Shown here: piece by piece, positions 52,360 to 61,022 of the stretch | How the letters are laid out: every line of letters begins with the position of its first letter | How positions within the stretch are numbered: the stretch's first letter is position 1 | Assembly (NCBI GenBank): GCA_045636425.1 | Contig: JAZTXM010000002.1 | Location: forward strand, 124,001-188,000 | Direction: 5' to 3' | Source of the DNA: UMGS1883 sp045636425 | GTDB taxonomy: Bacteria; Bacillota; Clostridia; UMGS1883 | Length of the DNA: 64,000 nucleotides | The notes under the pieces: generated by a model | Databases searched by the model: none | What the model was told of the DNA's origin: nothing | Seen by the model: the letters and a program-made list of their open reading frames with translations, nothing else | Made by a program: the position numbers and the translations under genes

Positions 52360-52716
52360 TTAGAACTTAAGGCCGCCTTCACGGGCGCCTTCTGCGAGAT
52401 TGGCAACTCTACCGTGGTAGATATAACCGCCGCGGTCAAATACCACTTCGGAAATGCCTGCCTCGATAGCCTTCTGTGCTACCAATTTACCAACTTCTTT
52501 TGCTGCGTCTTTGTTTCCGCCGTAAGTTTCTTTAAGCTCGAGACTTGAAGCGGATACAAGTGTTACGCCCTTTTCATCATCAATGATCTGTGCGTAAATG
52601 TTTTTAAGGCTTCTGAAAACGTTAAGACGGGGACGCTGTGCTGTTCCACTGATGTGGTTACGAATACGACCATGTCTCTTAAGTCTTGCCTTATTACTGT
52701 TAGTCTTGCTAACCAT
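52360..52716 (-). CDS. rplR: Ribosomal protein L18
   Basis: 5S-rRNA-binding protein of 118 residues: RLKRHGRIRNHISGTAQRPR, LNVFRSLKNIYAQIIDDEKG and the end FDRGGYIYHGRVANLAEGAR. Order rplF-rplR-rpsE as in other bacteria. Confidence 0.98.
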   Translation of the reverse strand: MVSKTNSNKARLKRHGRIRNHISGTAQRPRLNVFRSLKNIYAQIIDDEKGVTLVSASSLELKETYGGNKDAAKEVGKLVAQKAIEAGISEVVFDRGGYIYHGRVANLAEGAREGGLKF

Positions 52717-52734
52717 ATCGCTTTATCTCCTCTC

Positions 52735-53277
52735 TTACTTCTTACCGGCTTTACCTTCCTTGCGGATGATACGCTCGTCAATGTATTTAATACCTTTACC
52801 CTTGTAAGGCTCCGGCGGACGTTTTTCTCTTACTTCAGCTGCGAACTGACCAACCACCTGGTTGTCAGCACCTGAAATAATGACAGAGTTAGGATTGGGA
52901 ACTTCGATAGTTACACCCTCGGGAGCATTCATCTCAACATTGTGAGAATAACCCAAGTTCATAACAAGTGTCTTGCCCTGCATCTGTGCTCTGTAACCAA
53001 CGCCGTTAATTTCAAGCTCTTTCTTGAAGCCCTCAGTAACACCTACAACCATATTATTGAGAAGTGTTCTTGTAAGACCGTGAAGAGCCTTATGCTTTTT
53101 GATTTCGCTGGGGCGTACTACTTCAATAACGCCGTTTTCCTGCTTTATAATCATATCACCGTGAAGCTGCTTTTTAAGCTCGCCCTTGGGTCCTTTAACT
53201 GTTACGAAGTTATCTTCTGTAACTGTTACGGTAACGCCGGCGGGAACGGTGATAGGCATTCTACCTATTCTAGACAT
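52735..53277 (-). CDS. rplF: Ribosomal protein L6
   Basis: 180 residues from ATG 53277 (MSRIGRMPITVPAGVTVTV), with LHGLTRTLLNNMVVGVTEGF, LVMNLGYSHNVEM and the end EKRPPEPYKGKGIKYIDE. The frame extends to 53298, but aggtggtg just upstream of 53277 supports the shorter start. Confidence 0.98.
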   Translation of the reverse strand: MSRIGRMPITVPAGVTVTVTEDNFVTVKGPKGELKKQLHGDMIIKQENGVIEVVRPSEIKKHKALHGLTRTLLNNMVVGVTEGFKKELEINGVGYRAQMQGKTLVMNLGYSHNVEMNAPEGVTIEVPNPNSVIISGADNQVVGQFAAEVREKRPPEPYKGKGIKYIDERIIRKEGKAGKK

Positions 53278-53304
53278 TTTTTCACCACCTAAATTCAAAA
53301 ATTA

Positions 53305-53703
53305 TTACCAAACAAATGCAAGCACTTCGCCGCCGATTTTTTCGGCTCTTGCCTTTTTGTCTGTCATGATACCCTTTGATGTGGATACAATTGCAATACC
53401 AAGGCCTTTAAGAACTCTGGGGAGTTCCTCGCGACCTGCATATACTCTGAGGCCGGGCTTAGATACTCTCTGGAGACCTGAAATAACCTTTTCTTTATTT
53501 GCGCCGTACTTGAGGGTAATGTGAATCATGCCCTGCTTTCCGTCATCTATGATCTCATAGCTTTTGATGTAACCTTCCTCAAGAAGAATGTCTGCAATAG
53601 CCTTCTTCATATTGGAAACGGGAACATCAACTGTTTCATGCTTCGCTGAGTTAGCATTACGGATTCTTGTAAGCATATCAGCAATAGGATCTGTGATTTG
53701 CAT
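53305..53703 (-). CDS. rpsH: Ribosomal protein S8
   Basis: 132 residues: TDPIADMLTRIRNANSAKHE at the N-terminus, KPGLRVYAGREELPRVLKGL and the C-terminal GIAIVSTSKGIMTDKKA. A primary 16S rRNA binder and, in other bacteria, regulator of the spc operon. Confidence 0.98.
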   Translation of the reverse strand: MQITDPIADMLTRIRNANSAKHETVDVPVSNMKKAIADILLEEGYIKSYEIIDDGKQGMIHITLKYGANKEKVISGLQRVSKPGLRVYAGREELPRVLKGLGIAIVSTSKGIMTDKKARAEKIGGEVLAFVW

Positions 53704-53733
53704 GAGTAAACCTCCTTTTCCAAAGCTTAATAA

Positions 53734-53919
53734 TTACCAGCTTGCCTTCTTAACACCGGGAATCTGACCCTTGTACGCAAGTTCTCTGAAGCAGATACGG
53801 CAGATTCCGTACTTTCTGAGATATGCATGAGGTCTTCCGCAGATTTTACATCTGTTGTAGGCTCTTGTGCTAAACTTAGGTGTTTTCTGCTGTTTTAAAA
53901 CCATTGCCTTTTTAGCCAT
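53734..53919 (-). CDS. rpsZ: Ribosomal protein S14, zinc type
   Basis: 61 residues, the short zinc-ribbon form: CKICGRPHAYLRKYGICRIC holds both Cys pairs. MAKKAMVLKQQKTPKFSTRA precedes it. Located between rplE and rpsH. Confidence 0.97.
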   Translation of the reverse strand: MAKKAMVLKQQKTPKFSTRAYNRCKICGRPHAYLRKYGICRICFRELAYKGQIPGVKKASW

Positions 53920-53935
53920 TTTTCAATACCTCCCC

Positions 53936-54478
53936 TTAGCTTCTGGTAAAGGGCGCACCCATAAGAGTTAAGAGTTCGCGGCCCTCTTCGTCAGTTTTTG
54001 CTGTAGTAACAAATATAATGTCCATACCTCTGATTTTATCGATTTTATCATATTCGATTTCAGGGAATATGAGCTGTTCTTTGATACCCAGGGAATAGTT
54101 ACCTCTGCCATCGAATGCATTGGGGTTAATTCCTCTAAAGTCTCTAACGCGGGGAAGTGCTACGTTAAAGAGTCTGTCTATAAACTCGTACATCTTTTCG
54201 CCGCGGAGTGTAACCTTGACGCCGATGTTCATACCCTGTCTGAGCTTAAAGTTTGCGATTGACTTCTTTGCCTTTGTAACAACGGGCTTCTGACCTGTGA
54301 TGATTGCAAGGTCATTCATAGCTGCATCGATAACCTTGGGGTTGTCTTTAGCTTCGCCAAGTCCGATGTTGATAACAATTTTATCAATCTTGGGAATTTG
54401 CATTGTGCTCTTGTAACCGAATTTCTTCAGAAGAGCGGGAGCAACTTCATTTGTGTAAAGAGTTTTCATTGTTGACAT
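53936..54478 (-). CDS. rplE: Ribosomal protein L5
   Basis: 180 residues: QIPKIDKIVINIGLGEAKDN, ITGQKPVVTKAKKSIANFKL, and the C-terminal IFVTTAKTDEEGRELLTLMG. It binds 5S rRNA and contacts S13. aaggagg lies upstream of the ATG. Confidence 0.98.
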   Translation of the reverse strand: MSTMKTLYTNEVAPALLKKFGYKSTMQIPKIDKIVINIGLGEAKDNPKVIDAAMNDLAIITGQKPVVTKAKKSIANFKLRQGMNIGVKVTLRGEKMYEFIDRLFNVALPRVRDFRGINPNAFDGRGNYSLGIKEQLIFPEIEYDKIDKIRGMDIIFVTTAKTDEEGRELLTLMGAPFTRS

Positions 54479-54497
54479 TGCACTTTCCTCCTTTCAA

Positions 54498-54821
54498 TTA
54501 ATCATCAAAATTCTCGTTACACTTCTTGCAAACGCGAACCTTGCCGCCTTTTTCAAGAACTGTGTAACCGATTCTGGTAGGCTTGCCGCACTTCTTGCAG
54601 ATGTGCATTACATTGCTGATATTAATCGCAGCTTCCTGCTTGATAATACCGCCTGCTTCGCCCTGTCTGCGAGGCTTCTTGTGCTTTGTAGCCATGTTTA
54701 CACCCTCAACGATTACACGACCGTTTTCATGATCTACGCTGAGAACCTTACCTTTTTTACCCTTTTCGTTACCGGAAACTACGATAACCTGGTCATTCTT
54801 TTTAATGTGATTGAATTTCAT
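54498..54821 (-). CDS. rplX: Ribosomal protein L24
   Basis: 107 residues from ATG 54821, with the KOW motif (KKNDQVIVVSGNEKGKKGKV) and a C-terminal zinc-like CKKCGKPTRIGY ... CKKCNE pair. A GTG further upstream lies within the ggaggtg ribosome site, so the ATG is preferred. Located between rplN and rplE. Confidence 0.97.
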   Translation of the reverse strand: MKFNHIKKNDQVIVVSGNEKGKKGKVLSVDHENGRVIVEGVNMATKHKKPRRQGEAGGIIKQEAAINISNVMHICKKCGKPTRIGYTVLEKGGKVRVCKKCNENFDD

Positions 54822-54837
54822 TAATCGCACCTCCCAA

Positions 54838-55206
54838 TCAGAGTACTTCGGGAGCGAGAGAAAGAATCTTCATATACTCGTGGTCACGAAGTTCTCTTGC
54901 AACCGGTCCAAAAATACGTGTACCTCTGGGGTTTTTATCTTCTTTAATGATAACAGCGGCATTTTCATCAAACTTGATGTATGTTCCGTCAGCTCTTCTT
55001 ACGCCTTTAACGCTGCGTACGATAACAGCCTTTACAACATCACCCTTCTTAACCATACCGCCGGGAGCTGCTTTCTTAACAGAAGCAACTATTACATCAC
55101 CAATGTTGCCATATCTTCTAAGGGAACCGCCCAATACGCGGATGCACATAAGTTCTTTTGCACCTGTATTGTCAGCAACCTTAAGCAGAGTCTGCTGTTG
55201 TATCAT
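54838..55206 (-). CDS. rplN: Ribosomal protein L14
   Basis: 122 residues of standard length: IQQQTLLKVADNTGAKELMC, IGDVIVASVKKAAPGGMVKK, and GPVARELRDHEYMKILSLAP. It forms intersubunit bridges. Located between rpsQ and rplX. Confidence 0.98.
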   Translation of the reverse strand: MIQQQTLLKVADNTGAKELMCIRVLGGSLRRYGNIGDVIVASVKKAAPGGMVKKGDVVKAVIVRSVKGVRRADGTYIKFDENAAVIIKEDKNPRGTRIFGPVARELRDHEYMKILSLAPEVL

Positions 55207-55238
55207 GTTTTTTCACTCCTTCTTGTTTTAGAGAAGAA

Positions 55239-55496
55239 TTATTTAGCCTTCTCGATAATTTCTGCCAGTCTCCATCTCTTGTCGCGGCTCAAAGGACGTG
55301 TTTCCATAACCTTAACACGATCACCGATACCACAGGTGTTTTCCTCATCATGAGCTTTAATTTTTACAGTTCTTTTAACAACCTTGCCATAGAGAGGATG
55401 TTTTACACTGTCTTCGATTGCAACAACGATTGTCTTGTCCATCTTGTCGCTTACGACTCTGCCGATTCTTACCTTACGATAATTTCTTTCAGCCAT
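55239..55496 (-). CDS. rpsQ: Ribosomal protein S17
   Basis: 85 residues: RKVRIGRVVSDKMDKTIVVA, HPLYGKVVKRTVKIKAHDEE and GDRVKVMETRPLSRDKRWRL. An OB-fold 16S rRNA-binding protein in the usual rpmC-rpsQ-rplN order. Confidence 0.98.
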   Translation of the reverse strand: MAERNYRKVRIGRVVSDKMDKTIVVAIEDSVKHPLYGKVVKRTVKIKAHDEENTCGIGDRVKVMETRPLSRDKRWRLAEIIEKAK

Positions 55497-55519
55497 TTAA
55501 ATTTCCTCCTTCCTATGCC

Positions 55520-55720
55520 TTACTCTTCGCCCTTTAATTCTTTCTCGCGGATAACTGTGAGAACCTTTGCAATATCCTTCTTGATTGCGGATATCTTCAT
55601 GGGGTTTTCAAGGTTATTTGTCGCAAGAGAAAATCTCAGCGAAAAGAGTTCCTTCTTAAGCTCTGTAACTTTGAGCTGTAATTCTTCGGTAGTTAAATCA
55701 CGAATTTCTTTGATTTTCAT
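55520..55720 (-). CDS. rpmC: Ribosomal protein L29
   Basis: 66 residues: IKEIRDLTTEELQLKVTELK, ELFSLRFSLATNNLENPMKI and AIKKDIAKVLTVIREKE. Located at the tunnel exit, where it contacts trigger factor and SRP. Its start overlaps the rplP stop by four bases. Confidence 0.98.
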   Translation of the reverse strand: MKIKEIRDLTTEELQLKVTELKKELFSLRFSLATNNLENPMKISAIKKDIAKVLTVIREKELKGEE

Positions 55721-56151
55721 TCGTTGTCACCCTCCGTTTCCTGTGTTTCGCGCGCAACGATTTTGCACTTTACGGGAAGCTTGTGCATAGCAAGACGAAG
55801 AGCCTCACGAGCTGTGTCTTCCGCAACGCCGCCAATTTCAAACATCACTCTGCCGGGCTTAACAACTGCTACCCAGTACTCAGGTGAACCCTTACCGCTA
55901 CCCATACGGGTTTCAGCAGGCTTTTCTGTGATGGGCTTGTCGGGGAAAATCTTTATCCAAACCTTACCACCACGCTTAATATAACGAGTCATAGCAACAC
56001 GGGCTGCCTCGATCTGATTGCTTGTAATCCAGCAGGGTTCGAGTGACTGAAGACCGAACTCACCGTAAGTAACAGTGTTACCGCGAAGAGCCTTACCTGT
56101 CATTCTTCCTCTGAACTGCTTTCTATGTTTAACTCTCTTAGGTGTTAACAT
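55717..56151 (-). CDS. rplP: Ribosomal protein L16
   Basis: 144 residues: PKRVKHRKQFRGRMTGKALR, GNTVTYGEFGLQSLEPCWIT, and RMGSGKGSPEYWVAVVKPG. It helps organise the peptidyl transferase region. Start and stop overlap with rpsC and rpmC. Confidence 0.98.
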   Translation of the reverse strand: MLTPKRVKHRKQFRGRMTGKALRGNTVTYGEFGLQSLEPCWITSNQIEAARVAMTRYIKRGGKVWIKIFPDKPITEKPAETRMGSGKGSPEYWVAVVKPGRVMFEIGGVAEDTAREALRLAMHKLPVKCKIVARETQETEGDNE

Positions 56152-56819
56152 TATTTTCTTCCTCCTTCCTGAGACTTAGGCTTTTTAGCCTCAGCAAGAA
56201 CCTCGCCTTTGTAAATCCAAACCTTACAGCCGATCTTACCATATGTGGTATTAGCTTCTGCAAAGCCGTAATCTATATCTGCACGAAGTGTCTGAAGCGG
56301 AATAGTACCTTCATGGTAATGTTCGCTTCTTGCGATTTCAGCACCGCCGAGACGACCGCTACAGGTTGTCTTGATACCCTTAGCACCCATCTTCATTGCG
56401 CGGCTCATAGCACCCTTCATGGCACGGCGGAAAGAAACACGTCTTTCAAGCTGAGATGCAATGCTTTCAGCAACGAGCTGTGCGCTGAGGTCGGGCTGCT
56501 TGATTTCAACGATGTTGATAAACACCTGCTTATCTGTAAGCTTAGAAACCTCTGCCTTAAGCTTTTCGATATCCTCACCTTTTCTTCCGATAATGATACC
56601 GGGCTTCGCTGTGTGGATAGAAATTTTGATTGTGTTAGCCTTTTTCTCAATTTCAAGCTTTGCAACGCCTGCGCTGAAGAGCTTGTTCTTAAGATATTCT
56701 CTGATCTTGTAGTCTTCTACAAGGTTGTCTCCAAACATATGGTCCTCGGCGTACCATCTGGAGTCCCAATCCTTGATAATACCGGCTCTAAGACCGTGCG
56801 GATTAACTTTCTGACCCAT
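56151..56819 (-). CDS. rpsC: Ribosomal protein S3
   Basis: 222 residues: GQKVNPHGLRAGIIKDWDSR, the KH-domain IIGRKGEDIEKLKAE, and CSGRLGGAEIARSEHYHEGT. Lies at the mRNA entry. Located between rplV and rplP. Confidence 0.98.
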   Translation of the reverse strand: MGQKVNPHGLRAGIIKDWDSRWYAEDHMFGDNLVEDYKIREYLKNKLFSAGVAKLEIEKKANTIKISIHTAKPGIIIGRKGEDIEKLKAEVSKLTDKQVFINIVEIKQPDLSAQLVAESIASQLERRVSFRRAMKGAMSRAMKMGAKGIKTTCSGRLGGAEIARSEHYHEGTIPLQTLRADIDYGFAEANTTYGKIGCKVWIYKGEVLAEAKKPKSQEGGRK

Positions 56820-56832
56820 ATTTTACGCCTCC

Positions 56833-57180
56833 TTACTCTTTTTCTTTTACAACGATTGTAATGTGACTTGTTCTTTTTCTGATGCGGAATGCTCTTCCCT
56901 GTGCTCTGGGTCTTACTCTCTTGAGTGTGGGACCTGCATTTGCATAGATTTCAGCGATATAGAGCTTATCAGCATCCATACCGAAATTGTTTTCAGCATT
57001 TGCTACTGCACTGTCAAGGAGCTTTATAAGAAGTTCGCTTGCAGCCTTAGGTGTATTCATAAGAATACCTCTTGCAACGCCTACATTTTTATTTCTGATA
57101 AGGTCGTTTACAATGTTGACTTTTCTGGGCGAAATACGCGCATAACGCAGTATTGCCTTGGCCTGTGTTTTAGCCTCCAT
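56833..57180 (-). CDS. rplV: Ribosomal protein L22
   Basis: 115 residues: AKAILRYARISPRKVNIVND, LLIKLLDSAVANAENNFGMD and the tunnel-hairpin/C-terminal ARPRAQGRAFRIRKRTSHI region (RPRAQGRAFRIRKRTSH). Between rpsS and rpsC. Confidence 0.98.
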   Translation of the reverse strand: MEAKTQAKAILRYARISPRKVNIVNDLIRNKNVGVARGILMNTPKAASELLIKLLDSAVANAENNFGMDADKLYIAEIYANAGPTLKRVRPRAQGRAFRIRKRTSHITIVVKEKE

Positions 57181-57198
57181 TTGTCATGTCCTCCTTAC

Positions 57199-57468
57199 TT
57201 ATTTACTCTTTGCGCCCGCATGGCCCTTGTAGGTTCTTGTGGGAGCGAATTCTCCCAGCTTATGACCTACCATATCCTCTGTAACATATACCGGAACGTG
57301 TTTTCTTCCGTCATGAACAGCGATTGTGTGGCCAACAAATTCGGGGAATATAGTGGAGCTGCGGGACCATGTCTTCAAAACTCTCTTTTCGCCCGCTTCG
57401 TTCATTGCAACTACTCTTGCCAAAAGCTTGGGTTCCACGAAGGGTCCCTTTTTAATAGATCTGCTCAT
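57199..57468 (-). CDS. rpsS: Ribosomal protein S19
   Basis: 89 residues: SRSIKKGPFVEPKLLARVVA, TWSRSSTIFPEFVGHTIAVH and VTEDMVGHKLGEFAPTRTYK. A head protein binding near the A site. Between rplB and rplV. Confidence 0.98.
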   Translation of the reverse strand: MSRSIKKGPFVEPKLLARVVAMNEAGEKRVLKTWSRSSTIFPEFVGHTIAVHDGRKHVPVYVTEDMVGHKLGEFAPTRTYKGHAGAKSK

Positions 57469-57486
57469 ACTCTCATTCCTTTCTCA

Positions 57487-58320
57487 TTACTTCTGGTTAC
57501 GACGCTTCACAATAAACTTGTCAGAAGCTTTCTTGTGCTTACGAGTCTTGTAACCGAGAGCAGGCTTACCCCAGGGAGTAACGGGAGAGGGCATACCGAT
57601 GGGTGACTTACCTTCACCACCACCGTGGGGATGGTCGTTGGGGTTCATAACAACACCGCGGACGGTAGGTCTCCAACCCATATGGCGTTTACGACCTGCT
57701 TTACCGATTGAAATATTTTCATGGTCAATGTTACCAACCTGACCGATAGTTGCGATACAATCCATACGTATCATTCTAACTTCGCCCGAAGGAAGACGAA
57801 CCTGAGCATACTTACCTTCCTTAGCCATAAGCTGAGCGCTGTTTCCTGCAGCTCTTACAAGCTGAGCACCCTTGCCGGGCATAAGCTCGATATTGTGGAT
57901 AACTGTACCAACGGGAATGTTTGCGATGGGCAGTGCATTACCGGGACGGATATCTGCATGTTCACCACATTCGATTACGTCATTAACGTAAAGGCCAACG
58001 GGAGCGATGATGTATCTCTTTTCGCCGTCCTCATACTGAACGAGAGCGATGTTTGCGCTTCTGTTGGGATCGTACTCGATTGCGATTACTGTAGCCTTCA
58101 TATCACGCTTATCACGCTTGAAGTCGATAATTCTGTATTTTCTCTTTGTGCCGCCGCCGCGATGACGAACTGTGATTCTACCGTAAGAGTTTCTTCCGGC
58201 ATTAGACTTAAGAGGCTCGAGAAGAGAACGCTCGGGAGTCTTCTTTGTGATTTCCTCAAAAGTGGAAACAGTCATCTGTCTGCGTGCAGGGGAAGTAGGT
58301 TTATACTTCTTTATTGCCAT
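57487..58320 (-). CDS. rplB: Ribosomal protein L2
   Basis: 277 residues: IKKYKPTSPARRQMTVSTFE, GRNSYGRITVRHRGGGTKRK and the catalytic-region NPNDHPHGGGEGKSPIGMPS. It binds 23S rRNA near the peptidyl transferase centre. Between rplW and rpsS. Confidence 0.98.
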   Translation of the reverse strand: MAIKKYKPTSPARRQMTVSTFEEITKKTPERSLLEPLKSNAGRNSYGRITVRHRGGGTKRKYRIIDFKRDKRDMKATVIAIEYDPNRSANIALVQYEDGEKRYIIAPVGLYVNDVIECGEHADIRPGNALPIANIPVGTVIHNIELMPGKGAQLVRAAGNSAQLMAKEGKYAQVRLPSGEVRMIRMDCIATIGQVGNIDHENISIGKAGRKRHMGWRPTVRGVVMNPNDHPHGGGEGKSPIGMPSPVTPWGKPALGYKTRKHKKASDKFIVKRRNQK

Positions 58321-58334
58321 TTGTTTTCACTCCT

Positions 58335-58625
58335 TTACATCAATCCATCGAAGAACTCGATTGTCTTACTGTCTGCTGTAAGCTTAACGATGGCTTTCTT
58401 CCAGTCAGGTCTCTTACCGCTGTTAGCGCCCATACGTTTAACCTTACCAAGAACGCGCATTGTTGTTACCTTTTCAACTTTTACGCCGAAAACTTCTTCA
58501 ACTGCCTTCTTGATTTCAATTTTGTTGGCATCCTTAGCAACCTCGAAGGTATACTTTCTGTCAGCCATCTGATCCATAGAATTTTCTGTTATAACAGGCT
58601 TCTTAATGATTTCATATGACATCAT
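58335..58625 (-). CDS. rplW: Ribosomal protein L23
   Basis: 96 residues: YEIIKKPVITENSMDQMADR, YTFEVAKDANKIEIKKAVEE and VFGVKVEKVTTMRVLGK. Docking site for SRP and trigger factor. Its start overlaps the rplD stop (TAATG). Confidence 0.97.
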   Translation of the reverse strand: MMSYEIIKKPVITENSMDQMADRKYTFEVAKDANKIEIKKAVEEVFGVKVEKVTTMRVLGKVKRMGANSGKRPDWKKAIVKLTADSKTIEFFDGLM

Positions 58626-59248
58626 TATGCATACACCTCCTCAAGTTTTGCAATAGCGTCCTTCGCTACGATAAACTTGTCATGGTTAAGAATGTCATAT
58701 ACATTGAGCATACCAACATAAGAAGCTTTTACGCCTTCAATGTTTCTTGCTGAAAGGTATACGTTCTTTTCCATTTCGTTTGTAACGATAAGAGCCTTGC
58801 TTTCTACGCCCATAGCCTTAAGCATATCGGCAACTGCCTTTGTCTTGATTTCATCCATTGTAAGGTTATCGATTACCATTACGCACTCATCTGCTGCTTT
58901 AGCGCTGAGAGCACTTACCATAGCAAGTTTCTTAACCTTCTTGTTGATTGAGTAGGAGTAATCTCTGGGCTTGGGGCCAAGAGCTACGCCGCCTTTAATC
59001 CACTGAGGAGCACGTGTGCTACCCTGTCTTGCGCGACCTGTACCCTTCTGTCTGAAAGGCTTTGCGCCACCGCCGGCAACTTCCGTACGGGTTTTGGTAC
59101 TCTGTGTACCCTGTCTCTGGTTTGCAAGGTAGTTAACAACGCTTTCGTGAAGAACAGTCTTATTAACTTCTGCGCCGAAGATTGCAGCACTAAGCTCAAC
59201 ATCGCCGACTTTCTTACCCTGCATATTATATAATACCGCTGTAGGCAT
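58625..59248 (-). CDS. rplD: Ribosomal protein L4
   Basis: 207 residues: the loop QGTQSTKTRTEVAGGGAKPF followed by RQKGTGRARQGSTRAPQWIK, typical of L4, and C-terminal VYDILNHDKFIVAKDAI. L4 is the S10-operon autoregulator in some bacteria. ggag lies before the ATG. Confidence 0.98.
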   Translation of the reverse strand: MPTAVLYNMQGKKVGDVELSAAIFGAEVNKTVLHESVVNYLANQRQGTQSTKTRTEVAGGGAKPFRQKGTGRARQGSTRAPQWIKGGVALGPKPRDYSYSINKKVKKLAMVSALSAKAADECVMVIDNLTMDEIKTKAVADMLKAMGVESKALIVTNEMEKNVYLSARNIEGVKASYVGMLNVYDILNHDKFIVAKDAIAKLEEVYA

Positions 59249-59273
59249 TTATAGCATCTCCTTTCCGTATGGC

Positions 59274-59900
59274 TTACGCCTTTACTGTATTCTTGATAGT
59301 TACTATACCGCCCTTGGGTCCGGGGATTGCACCCTTAACGAGAATGAGGTTTCTGTCCATATCAACCTTAACAACGTCAAGATTCTGAACTGTAACCTTT
59401 TCACAACCCAAATGTCCTGCAAGCTTCTTGCCTTTGAAAACACGTGACGGTGATGAGCAAGCACCCATTGAACCGGGTCCTCTGTGGTAGCCACTACCGT
59501 GAGTCATAGGTCCGCGGTGTGTACCCCATCTCTTAACTGTACCTGCGTAACCCTTACCCTTGCTGATACCGGTTACGTCTACACATTCGCCTTCTGCGAA
59601 TACGTCAGCCTTTACTTCATCGCCGACATTAAGAGTGATTTCGTCAAGTCTGAACTCCTTGAGAACCTTCTTAACTGCTACACCACTCTTTGCGAAGTGA
59701 CCCTTGAGAGCCTTTGTTACGTGCTTCTCTTTCACTTCACCAAAGCCCAGCTGAACAGCTTCATAACCGTCTGTTTCAACTGTCTTTCTCTGGATTACGT
59801 TGCAGGGGCCGGCTTCAATTACTGTAACCGGTACTACCTTGCCTTCAGCATCGAAAATCTGAGTCATACCGATTTTCTTACCGATGATTGCTTTCTGCAT
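59274..59900 (-). CDS. rplC: Ribosomal protein L3
   Basis: 208 residues: KAIIGKKIGMTQIFDAEGKV, GTHRGPMTHGSGYHRGPGSM and GAIPGPKGGIVTIKNTV. It helps assemble 23S rRNA. Between rpsJ and rplD. Confidence 0.98.
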   Translation of the reverse strand: MQKAIIGKKIGMTQIFDAEGKVVPVTVIEAGPCNVIQRKTVETDGYEAVQLGFGEVKEKHVTKALKGHFAKSGVAVKKVLKEFRLDEITLNVGDEVKADVFAEGECVDVTGISKGKGYAGTVKRWGTHRGPMTHGSGYHRGPGSMGACSSPSRVFKGKKLAGHLGCEKVTVQNLDVVKVDMDRNLILVKGAIPGPKGGIVTIKNTVKA

Positions 59901-59944
59901 GATTTGTTCCTCCTTGTATGGTTATTGGTTGACCTAAGCCAACA

Positions 59945-60274
59945 TTACCTTCCACTCTTATCAATAAGCTTGATATCGATGCTTACACCAGCGGGAACAT
60001 CGAGCTTACCAAGAGCTTCCATGGTCTTGGGGGTGGGATTCAGGATGTCAATCAATCTCTTGTGAGTTCTCTGTTCGAACTGCTCACGGCTGTCCTTGTA
60101 CTTATGAACCGCACGAAGGATTGTAACAACCTCTTTCTCTGTGGGCAGAGGAATAGGACCTGAAACTGTGCTTCCTGTTCTCTTGGCAGTATCCACAATT
60201 TTTTCTGCGGACTGATCAAGAAGAACGTGGTCGTAAGCCTTTACCCTGATTCTAATTTTCTGCTTTGCTGCCAT
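59945..60274 (-). CDS. rpsJ: Ribosomal protein S10
   Basis: 109 residues, with KQKIRIRVKAYDHVLLDQSA, GSTVSGPIPLPTEKEVVTIL and RAVHKYKDSREQFEQRTHKR. It also acts as NusE in antitermination. First gene of the superoperon, with taggagg upstream of the ATG and a structured leader. Confidence 0.98.
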   Translation of the reverse strand: MAAKQKIRIRVKAYDHVLLDQSAEKIVDTAKRTGSTVSGPIPLPTEKEVVTILRAVHKYKDSREQFEQRTHKRLIDILNPTPKTMEALGKLDVPAGVSIDIKLIDKSGR

Positions 60275-60530
60275 TGCTAAGCCTCCTAAAAAAGTATTTT
60301 CGCTGACTCATGCGACGGACTGTACACGGCGCCGGGCGTTTCGCCTTTTGCCATATTAAAACCCAGAGCTCGACTCCGGGTACTACATGAATGTGGGCGC
60401 ATATGCGCAAAGCTTTATCATGTTGTACAGTGACTGCCGCCCGGTTTCACGAACCGGACATTCTCCACGGAAAAACCTACCGAATCGGTAGCAACCTCCC
60501 GCTTCATCGTCTGTCATGTCACAGCCTTGC
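60275..60530 (-). promoter_or_regulatory. S10-operon leader with intrinsic-terminator-like attenuator
   Basis: About 250 nt from the predicted start (near 60525) to rpsJ. It contains GCGGGAGGUUGC, hairpins CUACCGAUUCGGUAG and GUCCGGUUCGUGAAACCGG, and an 8-bp stem with one wobble (60361-60368 with 60374-60381) followed by a U-rich run. A ggcg/cgcc hairpin (60335-60345) lies between that and the rpsJ ribosome site. This looks like ribosomal-protein autoregulation by attenuation. Confidence 0.65.
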
Positions 60531-60531
60531 C

Positions 60532-60560
60532 ATTGTACAATAAAAAAGAAAAAATTGCAA
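60532..60560 (-). promoter_or_regulatory. Promoter of the S10-spc-alpha superoperon
   Basis: On the minus strand TTGCAA (60555-60560), 17 bases, TACAAT (60532-60537). Confidence 0.7.
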
Positions 60561-60722
60561 GTGTTATTTGATAAAAAATTGCAATTTTTTTAAATTTTGT
60601 AGACTCGCACAATTTGGTGACTGTTGTTTTGTGCAGTACACACAAAACATTTTGATAAAATATGTGTTTTTCGCAAAAAACATAATGAAAAATATTCTTT
60701 TTCAACCAAAAAAACAAAAATT

Positions 60723-60803
60723 CCACGGAAGCGTGGAGCCTTATGTACTTTTGTAACCAAAAGTACCAAAAGTTTTGGGGTTCCGATTCCCCAAACCCCA
60801 AAA
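60723..60803. repeat. Hairpin-rich intergenic repeat
   Basis: Consecutive inverted repeats: ccacg/cgtgg (60723-60736), gtacttttg/caaaagtac (60745-60753 with 60758-60766), ccaaaa/ttttgg and ttttgggg/ccccaaaa (60773-60780 with 60796-60803). No gene is seen. It resembles intergenic repeats common in gut Clostridia. Confidence 0.45.
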
Positions 60804-60861
60804 CGGCCTAGCAGGGCTAAAAAAATTAATATGCCTTTCATGGCATCAAAGCGAGTTTTGA

Positions 60862-60992
60862 TTTTGCGGATTTTAAGCCTTTGTACCGCCGGCTTCAAAG
60901 GGAAACTCATTCCCAGTTCCGCCTGAAATCGCTCGTCAGCAAAGGAAAATGATACGAGCGATTTCTCGGTAGTCAGCTCAAAATCCGCAAAA
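60862..60992. repeat. Nested long inverted repeat
   Basis: An outer 13-bp exact repeat (60862-60874 with 60980-60992) encloses an inner 12-bp exact repeat (60925-60936 with 60954-60965). No coding frame is convincing. It could be a mobile-element remnant. Confidence 0.6.
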
Positions 60993-61022
60993 ACGCAACT
61001 TCAGTGCTTATTTGTTATAGTT

